Of a stretch of DNA of 64,000 nt, positions 42,408 through 51,394 are shown one piece after another (positions within the stretch are counted from its first letter, which is position 1; every line of letters starts with the position of its first letter). The position numbers and the translations under genes are program-made. A model generated the notes under the pieces. That model did not search any database, was not told the DNA's origin, and saw only the letters and a program-made list of their open reading frames with translations. The stretch spans positions 62,001 to 126,000 of the forward strand of contig CAJTQL010000004.1 in NCBI GenBank assembly GCA_910578285.1, written 5' to 3'. The stretch is from an uncultured Helicobacteraceae bacterium (GTDB taxonomy: Bacteria; Campylobacterota; Campylobacteria; Campylobacterales; Helicobacteraceae).

Positions 42408-43394
42408 TTATCTCTTGATGACACCAAAGCTTAAGCAATAGAGAACAATGCGCAAATCATTGCGCCAGCGCCAATGGTAGCGCCGTGCGCAGAGCAGCGC
42501 ACAGAGATAGGGAGGGAGGCGCACAAGGTAGGATTGCTGTTCGCTTTGGAGCATCATAATGGAATCTGTATGGCGCTGCAAAATATAAAATTCATAGATT
42601 GCAAGATTGCTTGTTGTGTGTGCAAATTCACGAACGGGTAAAGAGGGATTCCACGCTGGGTGGGCTTGGAGCGTTTTGCCCAAATCAAAACACAAAGCAG
42701 CATTTTGCAATCTTTTGGGACGCAAAGCCGCAGAGTGTGTGGTGGATTCGTCATGCTGTGTGTAATGATACAGCGGGGCGTTCATAACGCTACAATCGCG
42801 CACAAAAGAGATGATGAGTAGCCCCATAAGTGTGTCTTCACCGCTAAAAAGCCCATTTGGAATCTCGCCAAAAACGCGCGTACAGAGGCTAAGAGCCTGC
42901 AACAACAATGCACGTCGATAGAGACATGCCCAGTTTACAATACGTGTGCCTGCAACTTTATTGTCAAAGACGCGGATTTTTGGCAAATCCCCAAGAAAAT
43001 AATGGCAAACTGCAAAATCTGCTGTTGCATTTGCAAAATCGCCCTTGCGCATAATTGCCGCAACCATTTGAGCGCAAAACCCGGATTCTATCCAATCATC
43101 AGCATCGACAAATGCAATAAAATCGCCTCTTGATTCCTCGATTCCTCGCGCCCTTGCGGCAAATGTCCCACGATTTTGGCTTTGAGCAAAGACTTTGATT
43201 TGTGCATGATTTTGTGCAAGCTCATATGCGATTTGGAGTGTGGAATCGATGCTGCCATCATCGATGATGAGAATCTCGAGATTCTTATGCGATTGTTCCA
43301 AGCAGGATTGGACAGACTTTTGTAAAAAATTCTCCGCATTATATGCGGGAATTATCAGAGATACGAAAGGTTCTAGTGAATAGTTCTCGCTCAT
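42408..43394 (-). CDS. family 2 glycosyltransferase (copy A)
   Basis: GT-A fold glycosyltransferase of 328 residues. The N-terminal nucleotide-sugar domain has VSLIIPAYNAENFL, the IIDDGSIDST loop and the FVDADDWIE metal site (a DxD type motif). No membrane segment is seen. The start is the ATG whose last two bases overlap the stop of the next gene (ATGA), so it is coupled to its paralogue. The C-terminus ends with SFGVIKR, like the TFGTIRR of the neighbour. The acceptor, perhaps LPS or another surface glycan, is unknown. Confidence 0.87.
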   Translation of the reverse strand: MSENYSLEPFVSLIIPAYNAENFLQKSVQSCLEQSHKNLEILIIDDGSIDSTLQIAYELAQNHAQIKVFAQSQNRGTFAARARGIEESRGDFIAFVDADDWIESGFCAQMVAAIMRKGDFANATADFAVCHYFLGDLPKIRVFDNKVAGTRIVNWACLYRRALLLQALSLCTRVFGEIPNGLFSGEDTLMGLLIISFVRDCSVMNAPLYHYTQHDESTTHSAALRPKRLQNAALCFDLGKTLQAHPAWNPSLPVREFAHTTSNLAIYEFYILQRHTDSIMMLQSEQQSYLVRLPPYLCALLCARRYHWRWRNDLRIVLYCLSFGVIKR

Positions 43395-44341
43395 CGCCTG
43401 ATTGTCCCAAAGGTTGCGCAATAGCCAAGCGCACGCAGTGCGCAGCGCAATGGTTTTTCAAAATATGCTGCATACATGAGCGCTTGCAGATACACAAAGC
43501 GCGTTTTTATCGAGCCATCGAGGCAAACAAGCTCTTGATTGTGCCGTTGATAGATATAGAAATTATATTTTGTGTGCATGAGAAACGTATGGAGATAGTC
43601 GTCAGCTGCTGGCGGAATCTTATAGGCTGGTGAACAAAGTACGGTTTCGACTAGTGCGAGCGAGCGAGCAGCACTTGTGCAGTAGCGAATCGAGGGTAGT
43701 CGAGTCATTGATTTGGGATTATCAGCATAGAAATAAAGTGGCGCAGCAACATAGCCAAACCCACGCACAGATGGCAACAAAAAGAGCGAAAACAACACAT
43801 CTTCAAGCCCCACAAGCTCGCGCGTGTCATACGAGGCGAGAATCCTTGCACACAGCGCGCTTGCGCCACGTAATGCTGCTGTGCGGTAGAGTTTCCAAAT
43901 TTGTGAACCTAGCAGGGTTTCATAAAGATTCGTGCATGTATGACGTAAAACACCGATAGGTTCGACAAAATATTGACAAGCGACCATATCGATGTTATCG
44001 CCTTTTTGGGCAAACTCGGCGAGCATGGCTTCGCAAAACTCGGGCGCGATGTGGTCATCGGAATCGACAAATGCGACAAAGTCCCCCCGCGCATTGTGTA
44101 GCCCCACAAGCCGCGCTTCAAAAGTTCCAAGATTGCTTTCATTCCGTACAATGCGCATGCGTGAATCTGTCGCAAGATTCTGTGCGAGCGCAACCGTGCC
44201 ATCTTTGCTGCCATCGTCGACAAGTATGATTTCGATATTTTGATACGTCTGCTCAAGGCAACTATGTAGGCATTTTTCGATATATTTCTGCGCATTGTAT
44301 GCAGCGATGATAATGGAGACAAGCGGCAGTTCTAGCGACAT
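43391..44341 (-). CDS. family 2 glycosyltransferase (copy B)
   Basis: GT-A glycosyltransferase of 316 residues, paralogous to the next gene: VSIIIAAYNAQKYI, ILVDDGSKDGT and FVDSDDHIAPEF correspond to the same three motifs. The middle and C-terminal parts are also related, so the pair arose by tandem duplication. The start overlaps the carA stop by ten bases. H. pylori has no glycosyltransferase next to carA, so this is a local insertion relative to that order. Confidence 0.87.
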   Translation of the reverse strand: MSLELPLVSIIIAAYNAQKYIEKCLHSCLEQTYQNIEIILVDDGSKDGTVALAQNLATDSRMRIVRNESNLGTFEARLVGLHNARGDFVAFVDSDDHIAPEFCEAMLAEFAQKGDNIDMVACQYFVEPIGVLRHTCTNLYETLLGSQIWKLYRTAALRGASALCARILASYDTRELVGLEDVLFSLFLLPSVRGFGYVAAPLYFYADNPKSMTRLPSIRYCTSAARSLALVETVLCSPAYKIPPAADDYLHTFLMHTKYNFYIYQRHNQELVCLDGSIKTRFVYLQALMYAAYFEKPLRCALRALGYCATFGTIRR

Positions 44342-45465
44342 AGCAAACGTGCAAATTCAGCAAAAAGTGGCGTGGATTCTGTTGGTCCAGGCGAGGCTTC
44401 GGGGTGGTGTTGGACAGAAAAGATGAGGTGGTCTTTATATTGCAGTCCTTCGATTGTGCCATCGAAAAGATTGCGATGTGTAACATTGGCAATTTGCTCA
44501 ATCGAATCAGGAACAGAGTAGATGTGGTTTTGTGATGTGATTTCGACAGCGCCCGTGCGCAGATTCTTCACGGGGTGGTTGCCTCCGTGGTGTCCAAATT
44601 TGAGCTTATAGGTGGGAAAACCTTGTGCGACAGAAAGCAGCTGATGTCCAAGACAAATGCCAAATATGGGAATCTTTGCGGTAATCAAATGTTTGATTTG
44701 TTCGATTTCTGCACCCAAGAAACGTGGGTCTCCGGGTCCATTGCTCAAAAAAACAGCGTCCATCTCATGCGCGTTGTAGTGCGCAATCAGAGATTGGGCA
44801 TTGAAGCTATGCGGAATCACCTCGACAGCAAAGCCCGCCTCGACAAGGTTGTTGAGAATCGCACGTTTGATTCCAAAGTCAATTGCGACAATCTTGCGCG
44901 TTGTAGGCTTGCTGGGATAGCTTTGAGTAGCAAAATCAAAATTTGCTAAGTTGTGCGTGTAGGGTTCTTTTGTCGAACATTGTGCGACAAGATTTTGTTC
45001 GGAAATCTTTGGTGCTGCATGGAGTGTGGCAAGCAGCGATTCTCTATCAAAGTTTTGAGTCGAAGCAATCATCGCCATAGCGCCCTCAACGCGCAACATT
45101 TGGACGATTTTGCGCGTATCAAGCCCACAGATTCCCATCGCGTTATGCGCGCACAAGAAATCGGCGAGGCTTTGCGTTGCGCGAAAGTTGGACACAAACG
45201 GTGAATAGCGATTGATGAGAATCCCACGTGCAAAGATACTGCAACTCTCTTTATCGTTGTCGTTGCAGCCAACGATTCCGATTTCGGGCATCGTAAAAAC
45301 CACAAATTGCCCCGCATAGCTTGGGTCGCTCGCAATTTCTTGGTAGCCTGTCATCGAGGTGTTAAACACGGCTTCACCAATGCTTTCTTTGCTTGCACCA
45401 AAGCTTAAACACTCGACACAATAGCCATTTTCAAAGCACACACATGCTGGGATAAGGGAATTCAT
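44332..45465 (-). CDS. carA: carbamoyl-phosphate synthase small subunit
   Basis: Glutaminase subunit feeding ammonia to CarB for arginine and pyrimidine synthesis, 377 residues. The nucleophile Cys is in FGICLGHQLL, and the His-Glu part of the triad in FSVQHHPEASPGPTES. The N-terminal half has SFGASKESIGEAVFNTSMTG. It overlaps the DUF507 gene by four bases, the same pairing as in H. pylori. carB is not in the window. Confidence 0.96.
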   Translation of the reverse strand: MNSLIPACVCFENGYCVECLSFGASKESIGEAVFNTSMTGYQEIASDPSYAGQFVVFTMPEIGIVGCNDNDKESCSIFARGILINRYSPFVSNFRATQSLADFLCAHNAMGICGLDTRKIVQMLRVEGAMAMIASTQNFDRESLLATLHAAPKISEQNLVAQCSTKEPYTHNLANFDFATQSYPSKPTTRKIVAIDFGIKRAILNNLVEAGFAVEVIPHSFNAQSLIAHYNAHEMDAVFLSNGPGDPRFLGAEIEQIKHLITAKIPIFGICLGHQLLSVAQGFPTYKLKFGHHGGNHPVKNLRTGAVEITSQNHIYSVPDSIEQIANVTHRNLFDGTIEGLQYKDHLIFSVQHHPEASPGPTESTPLFAEFARLLCR

Positions 45466-46016
45466 AGGAAACCTCGCTTGCGCAATTCTTCTTCATAGAG
45501 CTTCTCAAAGATAATGTCATATTCTTCGCTGCCAACAACAATGCGGCGTTTGTAACTCTTGATTTTTTCTTCGACAAAATCCTCGATGGATTCATAGATT
45601 CGTGTGTAGTCATTGATGGCTTTGTAGATGATGTTGCGAATCCGATTTTCAGGAACATCAAACCAAACGATGTCTTCTTGAATGATTGCGTCTAGGATTG
45701 CGTGGGATAATTTGTTGTAACGTTCATCTTTGCCGAGTGGAATTCCTTTTTTGTTTGCCAATTCTTTCTTGACAAGCCAAAAAAGAGCGCGCTCATCGGC
45801 ACGCAAAAACTCGATTTCATCAACACGATTTTCGAGAATCTCGCGTACCTCTTCTTCGAGCATCTGCTCGGATTTGATGTCTTTTTCAAGCACAATGCGT
45901 GAGATTTCAGCAAGCTTTTCGAGCGGCTGCGAATCGAGCTCAACAACGCCTGAATGCACCAAATCAAGCGCAATTTTATTAGCGATGTAGGGGGCGTGAG
46001 AGAGTCGTAATTTCAT
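45462..46016 (-). CDS. DUF507 family protein
   Basis: A 184-residue, mostly helical and charged protein of the DUF507 family; function unknown. The sequence opens MKLRLSHAPYIANKIALDL and contains two similar halves around LEEEVREILENRVDEIEFL and FVEEKIKSYKRRIVVGSEEY. It directly precedes carA with a four-base overlap, a conserved arrangement in Campylobacterota. Confidence 0.87.
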   Translation of the reverse strand: MKLRLSHAPYIANKIALDLVHSGVVELDSQPLEKLAEISRIVLEKDIKSEQMLEEEVREILENRVDEIEFLRADERALFWLVKKELANKKGIPLGKDERYNKLSHAILDAIIQEDIVWFDVPENRIRNIIYKAINDYTRIYESIEDFVEEKIKSYKRRIVVGSEEYDIIFEKLYEEELRKRGFL

Positions 46017-46145
46017 ATCTAGCCTCCTTCTTTGTTGTTTGCTTGTTCGCTATTGTAATGTATTTTTGGTAAAAGTCTTATGAATGAACACGCAAATAAT
46101 CGCAATTCTATCTGTGCAGGTTGCATGTAGTTTTCCAAAATGCGC

Positions 46146-46151
46146 TACAAT
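46146..46151 (+). promoter_or_regulatory. -10 box of the amino-acid ABC transporter operon
   Basis: TACAAT within GCGCTACAATGGG, 23 bases before ATG 46174; AAAGGA precedes the start. Confidence 0.5.
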
Positions 46152-46173
46152 GGGCACAAAGGATAGAATCGCT

Positions 46174-46821
46174 ATGGATTTTGCATTGATGCTCCGTTTT
46201 GCGCCTGAATTTGGCAAGGGAATCGCGCTCACATTGTGGCTCACGGCGCTTGGCATTTTGTTTTCAGCTGCCATTGGCATTCTCTGCGTCTTGTTGTTAC
46301 ATTTCAAGCGCCCATTTTTGAGCCGCTGCTGCCAATTCTATATCGAGATTTCGCGCAACACCCCATTGCTCATTCAGCTTTTTTTCTTGTATTATGGACT
46401 TCCCAAAATCGGAATCGCACTTTCCTCGTTCACATGCGCTGTGATTGGGCTAGGCTTTCTTGGCGGCTCCTATATGGCAGAATCATTGCGTGCAGGGCTT
46501 CAGTCTGTGCGTCAGGCACAGATCCAAAGCGGAATGTCGTTGGGTCTTAGCGAATGGCAAAATCTTTATTATGTGATTCTGCCACAGGCACTCGCGGTTG
46601 CGATGCCGAGCTTGAGCGCGAACATCATCTTTTTGCTCAAAGAAACATCGGTTGTGAGCATTATCGCGCTCGCCGATGTCGTCTATAAGATGACCGAGCT
46701 CAACAGCATCTACTACAAAACCGATGAACTCTTGCTCATGCTCTTTTTGTGCTATTTGGTGATGATTCTGCCTCTCTCGCTTTTTTTGGGGCGGCTTGAG
46801 AAAAGGCTCGCACGTGTTTGA
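46174..46821 (+). CDS. polar amino-acid ABC transporter permease (first)
   Basis: Inner-membrane permease of the HisM/GlnP type, about 215 residues and five helices. The N-terminal GIALTLWLTALGILFS segment and the cytoplasmic EAA loop GMSLGLSEWQNLYYVILPQAL are typical of polar amino-acid transporters. The ATG at 46174 was taken because the frame before it has no signal and a good Shine-Dalgarno lies here. It overlaps the second permease by eight bases. Confidence 0.9.
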   Translation: MDFALMLRFAPEFGKGIALTLWLTALGILFSAAIGILCVLLLHFKRPFLSRCCQFYIEISRNTPLLIQLFFLYYGLPKIGIALSSFTCAVIGLGFLGGSYMAESLRAGLQSVRQAQIQSGMSLGLSEWQNLYYVILPQALAVAMPSLSANIIFLLKETSVVSIIALADVVYKMTELNSIYYKTDELLLMLFLCYLVMILPLSLFLGRLEKRLARV

Positions 46822-47473
46822 GATTTTCAATGCTACGACACTCTCGCGTTTGTTTGATGGGCTTGGACTGACTCTATTTATCACACTTGTAAGCATGGCA
46901 ATCGCGCTTGTTTGTGGCATCGCGCTTGGTTTTGTCGCGTGGGCAGGTGGTCCGTTTGTGCGCGCCGTGTTGCGAATCTGCCTCGAGTTTGTGCGCGTGA
47001 TGCCGCTTATTGTGTGGCTTTTTGTGATGTATTTTGGGTTTTCTCGCTGGTTTGGGCTCAATCTTAGCAATGTGAGTGCAACAATCATCGTCTTTGGCAT
47101 TTGGGGCAGTTTTGAGATGATGGACCTTGTCCGCGGTGCGCTTTTTAGCATTCCGCTGCACCAAACCCAAGCCGCACTCGCATTGTCTCTTAGCCGCGTT
47201 CAAGTCTTTGTATTTGTTGTCGCTCCACAGGCGCTTAGACGACTCACGCCTGCTGTGATGAATCTCTTTACGCGCTTGCTTAAAAGCACGACTTTTGCTT
47301 TTCTCATTGGTGTTGTTGAGCTGCTCAAGGTGGGGCAACAAATCATCGAGCTCCATCGCTATGATGTCTATGCACCAATTCTTGTCTATGGGCTGATTTT
47401 TTGGTTGTATTTTTTGTTATGCTACCCTGTGAGTTTGTATTCAAAACGATTGGAACGAAAATGGAAAGTTTGA
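46814..47473 (+). CDS. polar amino-acid ABC transporter permease (second)
   Basis: Second permease half, about 219 residues. It starts at GTG 46814, overlapping the first permease, behind AAAAGG. The GLGLTLFITLVSMAIALVCG helix and the EAA loop ALALSLSRVQVFVFVVAPQAL are conserved. The two permeases form the heterodimeric pore. The next gene (ATPase) begins 13 bases before this stop. Same order as the glnP-glnP-glnQ-glnH cluster of H. pylori. Confidence 0.9.
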   Translation: MFEIFNATTLSRLFDGLGLTLFITLVSMAIALVCGIALGFVAWAGGPFVRAVLRICLEFVRVMPLIVWLFVMYFGFSRWFGLNLSNVSATIIVFGIWGSFEMMDLVRGALFSIPLHQTQAALALSLSRVQVFVFVVAPQALRRLTPAVMNLFTRLLKSTTFAFLIGVVELLKVGQQIIELHRYDVYAPILVYGLIFWLYFLLCYPVSLYSKRLERKWKV

Positions 47474-48201
47474 TTTTGCAAATTGAGAATCTCCACAAAT
47501 ATTATGGCACATTCCATGCGCTTCGCGATATTAGCCTTTGCGTTGGGCAGCAGGAAGTCGTGGTGTTGCTTGGACCAAGCGGCTGTGGCAAAAGTACATT
47601 GTTGCGTTGTGTCAATGGGCTCGAACATTTCGAGAGTGGCAATCTCACCATCGATGGCGAGCAAATCGATTCGCATTTCAAAGATTGGCGCAGAATCCGA
47701 CAAAAGGTGGGCATGGTGTTTCAATCATATGAGCTATTTGAACATCTCAATGTGCTTGATAATCTGCTTCTTGGACCCATCAAAGTGCAAAAACGCAAAC
47801 GTGATGAAGTAGAGGCAGAGGCGCGCGCGTGGCTTGCAAAAGTTGGGCTCGAAGACAAGCTACATGCCTATTCGAGCGAGCTTAGCGGCGGGCAAAAGCA
47901 GCGCATTGCGATTGTGCGCAGTTTGTGCATGAATCCCACACTCATGCTGTTTGATGAGGTAACTGCCGCGCTTGACCCAGAGATTGTGCGCGAAGTTCTT
48001 GATGTGATTTTAGGGCTCAAGCGCGAAGGAATGAGCATGCTTATTGTTACGCATGAAATGGGTTTTGCACGTGCTGTGGCAAATCGGATTGTGTTTATGG
48101 ATAAGGGCGAGATTGTCGAGATTGCCAAGCCAGAAGAATTTTTTGTACGTCCCAAAACCGAGCGGGCACAGAAGTTTCTCAATCTTTTTACATACTCATA
48201 G
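47461..48201 (+). CDS. glnQ: amino-acid ABC transporter ATP-binding protein
   Basis: ATPase of 246 residues. Walker A GPSGCGKST, Q loop VFQSYELFEHL, signature LSGGQKQRIAIVRSL, and Walker B LMLFDEVTAALDP (with Val for the usual Pro-Thr-Ser order). Belongs to the GlnQ/HisP class. ATG 47461 was chosen over upstream starts because the family begins MESLILQIENLHKYYG. Confidence 0.93.
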   Translation: MESLILQIENLHKYYGTFHALRDISLCVGQQEVVVLLGPSGCGKSTLLRCVNGLEHFESGNLTIDGEQIDSHFKDWRRIRQKVGMVFQSYELFEHLNVLDNLLLGPIKVQKRKRDEVEAEARAWLAKVGLEDKLHAYSSELSGGQKQRIAIVRSLCMNPTLMLFDEVTAALDPEIVREVLDVILGLKREGMSMLIVTHEMGFARAVANRIVFMDKGEIVEIAKPEEFFVRPKTERAQKFLNLFTYS

Positions 48202-48284
48202 TTAATTTCTTTTTGCTGATTTTCTTTTTATTTAGATTGTTTCGTTATCATTGTAAACTTTTAAAACCATTCAAAGGAGTATTC

Positions 48285-49415
48285 TTGAAACCAGTCTCAT
48301 CTGTATTTTCATATTTTTCTGTCCTTATTCTTGCCGTATTTCTTGGCTTTTTTGTCGCTTCATGTGAGAAAAAGACCAGCTCCACAACCCAAGCACAGGC
48401 TGTGCAAATCGAGCAGAATACTACTGAACAAAATGTAACTAAAACCGAAGAAACAAATGTAACGCATGACATCAGCACACATTCTGTCATACAAACTGAT
48501 TCTGTCGAGCTTAAAACTGTGCAAACATTCGATACAAATGCAAGTGATAGCGATTCTGATGTCATTGTAACAACAACAGAGACAATTACGATAAGCCAAG
48601 AGAACGCAGAAGATACAGCGCAGCCTGTGGAATCTGCCACCGATTCTGCTGTGCCCAACGCTGCTGTTGCAGCTTTGCAAAAAAGAGGTGTTGTGCGAAT
48701 CGGCGTTTTTGGCGACAAGCCACCATTTGGCTATATTGATAAAAATGGCGCAAACGTTGGATATGATATTGCCTTTGCAAAGCGCATTGCACAAGAGATT
48801 TTTGGAGATTCAAGCAAAGTCGAGTTTGTGCTTGTCGAGGCAGCGAATCGTGTGGAGTTTTTGCGCTCGGACAAAGTCGATATTATCTTGGCAAATTTTA
48901 CCAAAACGCCAGAGCGCGCGGAGCAGGTGGATTTCACATTGCCATATATGAAAGTTGCACTCGGTGTTGCTATCTTGCAAGATATGGAGCTTGCAAGCCC
49001 CGAGCAATTGCAAGGCAAGACATTGATTGTCAATAAGGGCACAACAGCTGATGCGTTTTTTACCAAAAACTATCCTAGCATCAACATGCTCAAATATGAC
49101 CAAAATACCGAAGCTTTCGCTGCTTTGCTTGATGGCAGGGGTGATGCGCTTGCGCATGATAATACATTGCTCTTTGCTTGGGTCAAAGAGAATCCCCAGT
49201 TCAAAGTCGCGATTAAGGAGCTTGGCAATCAAGATGTGATTGCTGCTGCTGTGCAAAAGGGCAATACCGAGCTTAAGCAGTTTATCGATGACTTGATTGT
49301 GCGCCTCGCTAAGGAGCAATTTTTTCACAAGGCTTATGATGAAACACTCAAAGCACATTTCACAGACGATGTTCAGGCTGATGATATTGTGATTGAGGGT
49401 GGGAAGTTAGAATAG
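48285..49415 (+). CDS. amino-acid binding lipoprotein with long linker
   Basis: Solute-binding protein of the transporter, 376 residues. It starts at TTG 48285 behind AAAGGAGT. The signal peptide ends in FVASC (Cys27). A Thr/Ser/Asp/Glu-rich, probably disordered stretch of about 100 residues follows (about 28-125), with many T, N, S and E. The SBP_bac_3 domain starts near RGVVRIGVFGDKPPFGYID (about 134). Family members have only a short linker, so this one is unusually long. It may bind glutamate, glutamine, aspartate or cystine; the ligand cannot be named. Confidence 0.87.
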   Translation: MKPVSSVFSYFSVLILAVFLGFFVASCEKKTSSTTQAQAVQIEQNTTEQNVTKTEETNVTHDISTHSVIQTDSVELKTVQTFDTNASDSDSDVIVTTTETITISQENAEDTAQPVESATDSAVPNAAVAALQKRGVVRIGVFGDKPPFGYIDKNGANVGYDIAFAKRIAQEIFGDSSKVEFVLVEAANRVEFLRSDKVDIILANFTKTPERAEQVDFTLPYMKVALGVAILQDMELASPEQLQGKTLIVNKGTTADAFFTKNYPSINMLKYDQNTEAFAALLDGRGDALAHDNTLLFAWVKENPQFKVAIKELGNQDVIAAAVQKGNTELKQFIDDLIVRLAKEQFFHKAYDETLKAHFTDDVQADDIVIEGGKLE

Positions 49416-49568
49416 ATATGAATGCCTAAAATGCATGCCATGCGTCTGCTTGCTGCTGCCTAGTAGCAATGCGCGCAAGTTTTGTTTAGAATCTCATTGA
49501 CTTGACATCTTAAAACCAAAATTCCCTCACACCACAGCCTTTGGATTCCATCTTTTGTGTAGCTTCTT

Positions 49569-49610
49569 TGTGATTTTATCACAGACAAAAGCATTGCAGT
49601 CGTTTATACT
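49569..49610 (+). promoter_or_regulatory. promoter with CRP/FNR-type palindrome before the Fe-S/cytochrome operon
   Basis: TGTGATTTTATCACA (49569-49583) is a perfect 6-bp inverted repeat with a 3-base centre. TATACT at 49605-49610 is the -10 box. The palindrome centre (49576) is then about 41 bases before the predicted start, the classic class II activator position. No good -35 hexamer is seen, which fits activator dependence. Confidence 0.55.
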
Positions 49611-49637
49611 TGCTCCATTTAAATATTGGAGCAACAG

Positions 49638-50687
49638 ATGCAACAAAGTAGGCGAAGATTTTTTAAAGTATTAGGAGCAGCAAGTGTCGGCGTATTGAGC
49701 GCAAATGCTGTCAATATGGAGCAAAGCAAAGAAAAGGCTGATTCTTCTGATAATGTTGTTTATAAAAGCGCATCTATCATTGATGTTGGGCTTTGTGATG
49801 GTTGTCAAAACTTGGATACACCCAAATGTGTCCAAGCTTGTCGGGAGAAAAATATGTCAAAATTTCCAGACCCTATCCCGCAGATTCCTTATTATTTTCC
49901 ACGAAAAATCTATGAGGATTATTCCAAAAATCGCGAAAATATCTCGCGTCTCACACCCTATAATTGGACATATATTGAGCAGATTCGGCTCGAAAACGCG
50001 CCTTTGGGGATTCAAGAAGTCTTTGTGCCACGACGTTGTATGCATTGCGATGACCCCACTTGCCAAAAAATTTGTCCTTTTGGTGTGATTAGTAAAGATG
50101 CAGAAGGTGCAGTCAGTATTGACCCAGACTTTTGTTTCGGCGGCGCGAAATGTCGCGATGTTTGTCCTTGGGGGATTCCGCAACGGCAAGCAGGAGTGGG
50201 AATCTATCTCAAGATTGCTCCCAAACTCGCAGGCGGAGGTGCGATGTATAAATGCGATGCATGCGCGGATTTGCTCAAAATCGGTCAAGCGCCTGCATGT
50301 GAGAGAGAGTGTCCCAAAGGAGCGATTATTTTTGGCAAACGTCAAGAGATAATACAAAAAGCACGCAAACAAGCTGAAGCCTATAAGGCTAAAGCGCATT
50401 TAGAGGGCACTTATCTCTATGGAGATACGCAAAATGGAGGAACTTCGACATTTTATGTTTCGCCTGTGCCTTTTGAAATGCTTGCACAATCGCTCAATGC
50501 AAAGCACCATTTCACAGAGGATACACCGCAAAAGATTGGCATTCCGCATTTGAATCTGAAAGTCAAGAACTTTGTGAGTGAGGATTCTGCGCTCATAAAA
50601 AGTGTGCTTTTTGCACCATTTGTTGGGGCAATAGCAGGAGGAATTGCTGTGGCAAAATCAAAAAAGGAGAATCATCATGCAGAATAA
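49638..50687 (+). CDS. Tat-exported four-cluster ferredoxin subunit
   Basis: Periplasmic electron-transfer protein of the HybA/FdnH/PhsB type, 349 residues. A twin-arginine signal (SRRRFFKVLGAASVG) is followed by four Cys groups: CDGCQNLDTPKCVQAC, CMHCDDPTCQKICP, CFGGAKCRDVCPWG and CDACADLL...CERECPKG, i.e. four [4Fe-4S] clusters. A C-terminal membrane helix lies near residues 322-342. ATG 49638 follows GGAG. The next gene encodes a cytochrome b. A molybdopterin or Ni-Fe catalytic subunit, which would normally stand next to them, is missing in the window. Confidence 0.87.
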   Translation: MQQSRRRFFKVLGAASVGVLSANAVNMEQSKEKADSSDNVVYKSASIIDVGLCDGCQNLDTPKCVQACREKNMSKFPDPIPQIPYYFPRKIYEDYSKNRENISRLTPYNWTYIEQIRLENAPLGIQEVFVPRRCMHCDDPTCQKICPFGVISKDAEGAVSIDPDFCFGGAKCRDVCPWGIPQRQAGVGIYLKIAPKLAGGGAMYKCDACADLLKIGQAPACERECPKGAIIFGKRQEIIQKARKQAEAYKAKAHLEGTYLYGDTQNGGTSTFYVSPVPFEMLAQSLNAKHHFTEDTPQKIGIPHLNLKVKNFVSEDSALIKSVLFAPFVGAIAGGIAVAKSKKENHHAE

Positions 50688-51366
50688 CGAGCTAAAAGAT
50701 GTCAAAATTACACGTCAAAGTCTGCAAAATCGAATCGTGCATTGGGGTATCGCAATCAGTGTTTTTGGGTTGATTTTTAGTGGCATATTGCAAATGCCTG
50801 TTTCCAGACGCTATATGCTCAATGAATTGCCGCTTATGGCATGGAGTGGAGATTATCATATCTCACTGATTGTGCATTATGTTTTTGCAGCTGCCCTGCT
50901 ATTTTTTGTGGGATTCCATTTGGTGTTTCATATCATGCGCAAAGAGTTTGATATTTTCCCCAAAAAAGGAGATTTTAGCAAAAGTATCGCAGTCATCAAG
51001 GCAATGCTTTATAAGACCGAAGAACCGCCAAGCGAGAAATATTTGCCCGAACAACGTTTAGCTTATGCAGGGATTGCATTTGTGCTTTTATTGCTTGTTG
51101 TGAGCGGCGCGGTGAAAACGTATAAAAACCTAGCCGGAGAGAATCTAGGAGAAAATATGATTTTTTGGGCGGCACAAATCCACAATTTGGGTATGATTTT
51201 AATCATTTTTGCCATTATTGTCCATCTTGCTGCATTTATTTTTAAGGCAAATCGCCCGCTCCTTAGCGGAATGTTTAGCGGCAAGGTGAGCGCAAAATAT
51301 ATCCTTCATCGGCATAAACTTTGGTCTGCTGGCATTGAAAGCGCCAAAAAGGCTTGCAAGAAATAG
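50677..51366 (+). CDS. cytochrome b membrane subunit (FdnI/PhsC-like)
   Basis: Four-helix membrane subunit of 229 residues. His residues in RIVHWG, HISLIVHYVF, FHLVFHIM and IIVHLAAFIF are the expected haem b ligands. This is the membrane partner of the preceding Fe-S protein, passing electrons to or from menaquinone. It overlaps that gene by eleven bases and has an AAAAAGGAGA leader. The substrate of the missing catalytic subunit could be formate, hydrogen or a sulfur compound. Confidence 0.85.
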   Translation: MQNNELKDVKITRQSLQNRIVHWGIAISVFGLIFSGILQMPVSRRYMLNELPLMAWSGDYHISLIVHYVFAAALLFFVGFHLVFHIMRKEFDIFPKKGDFSKSIAVIKAMLYKTEEPPSEKYLPEQRLAYAGIAFVLLLLVVSGAVKTYKNLAGENLGENMIFWAAQIHNLGMILIIFAIIVHLAAFIFKANRPLLSGMFSGKVSAKYILHRHKLWSAGIESAKKACKK

Positions 51367-51394
51367 CGCTCGATTAGTAGGCTTAGGTAGTTTT

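Noticed and set aside
49416..49568. tRNA or small RNA gene in the gap before the Fe-S operon
   Set aside because: No cloverleaf or T-loop sequence (GGTTCGAAT type) is visible; only a weak TTGCT/AGCAA stem was found.
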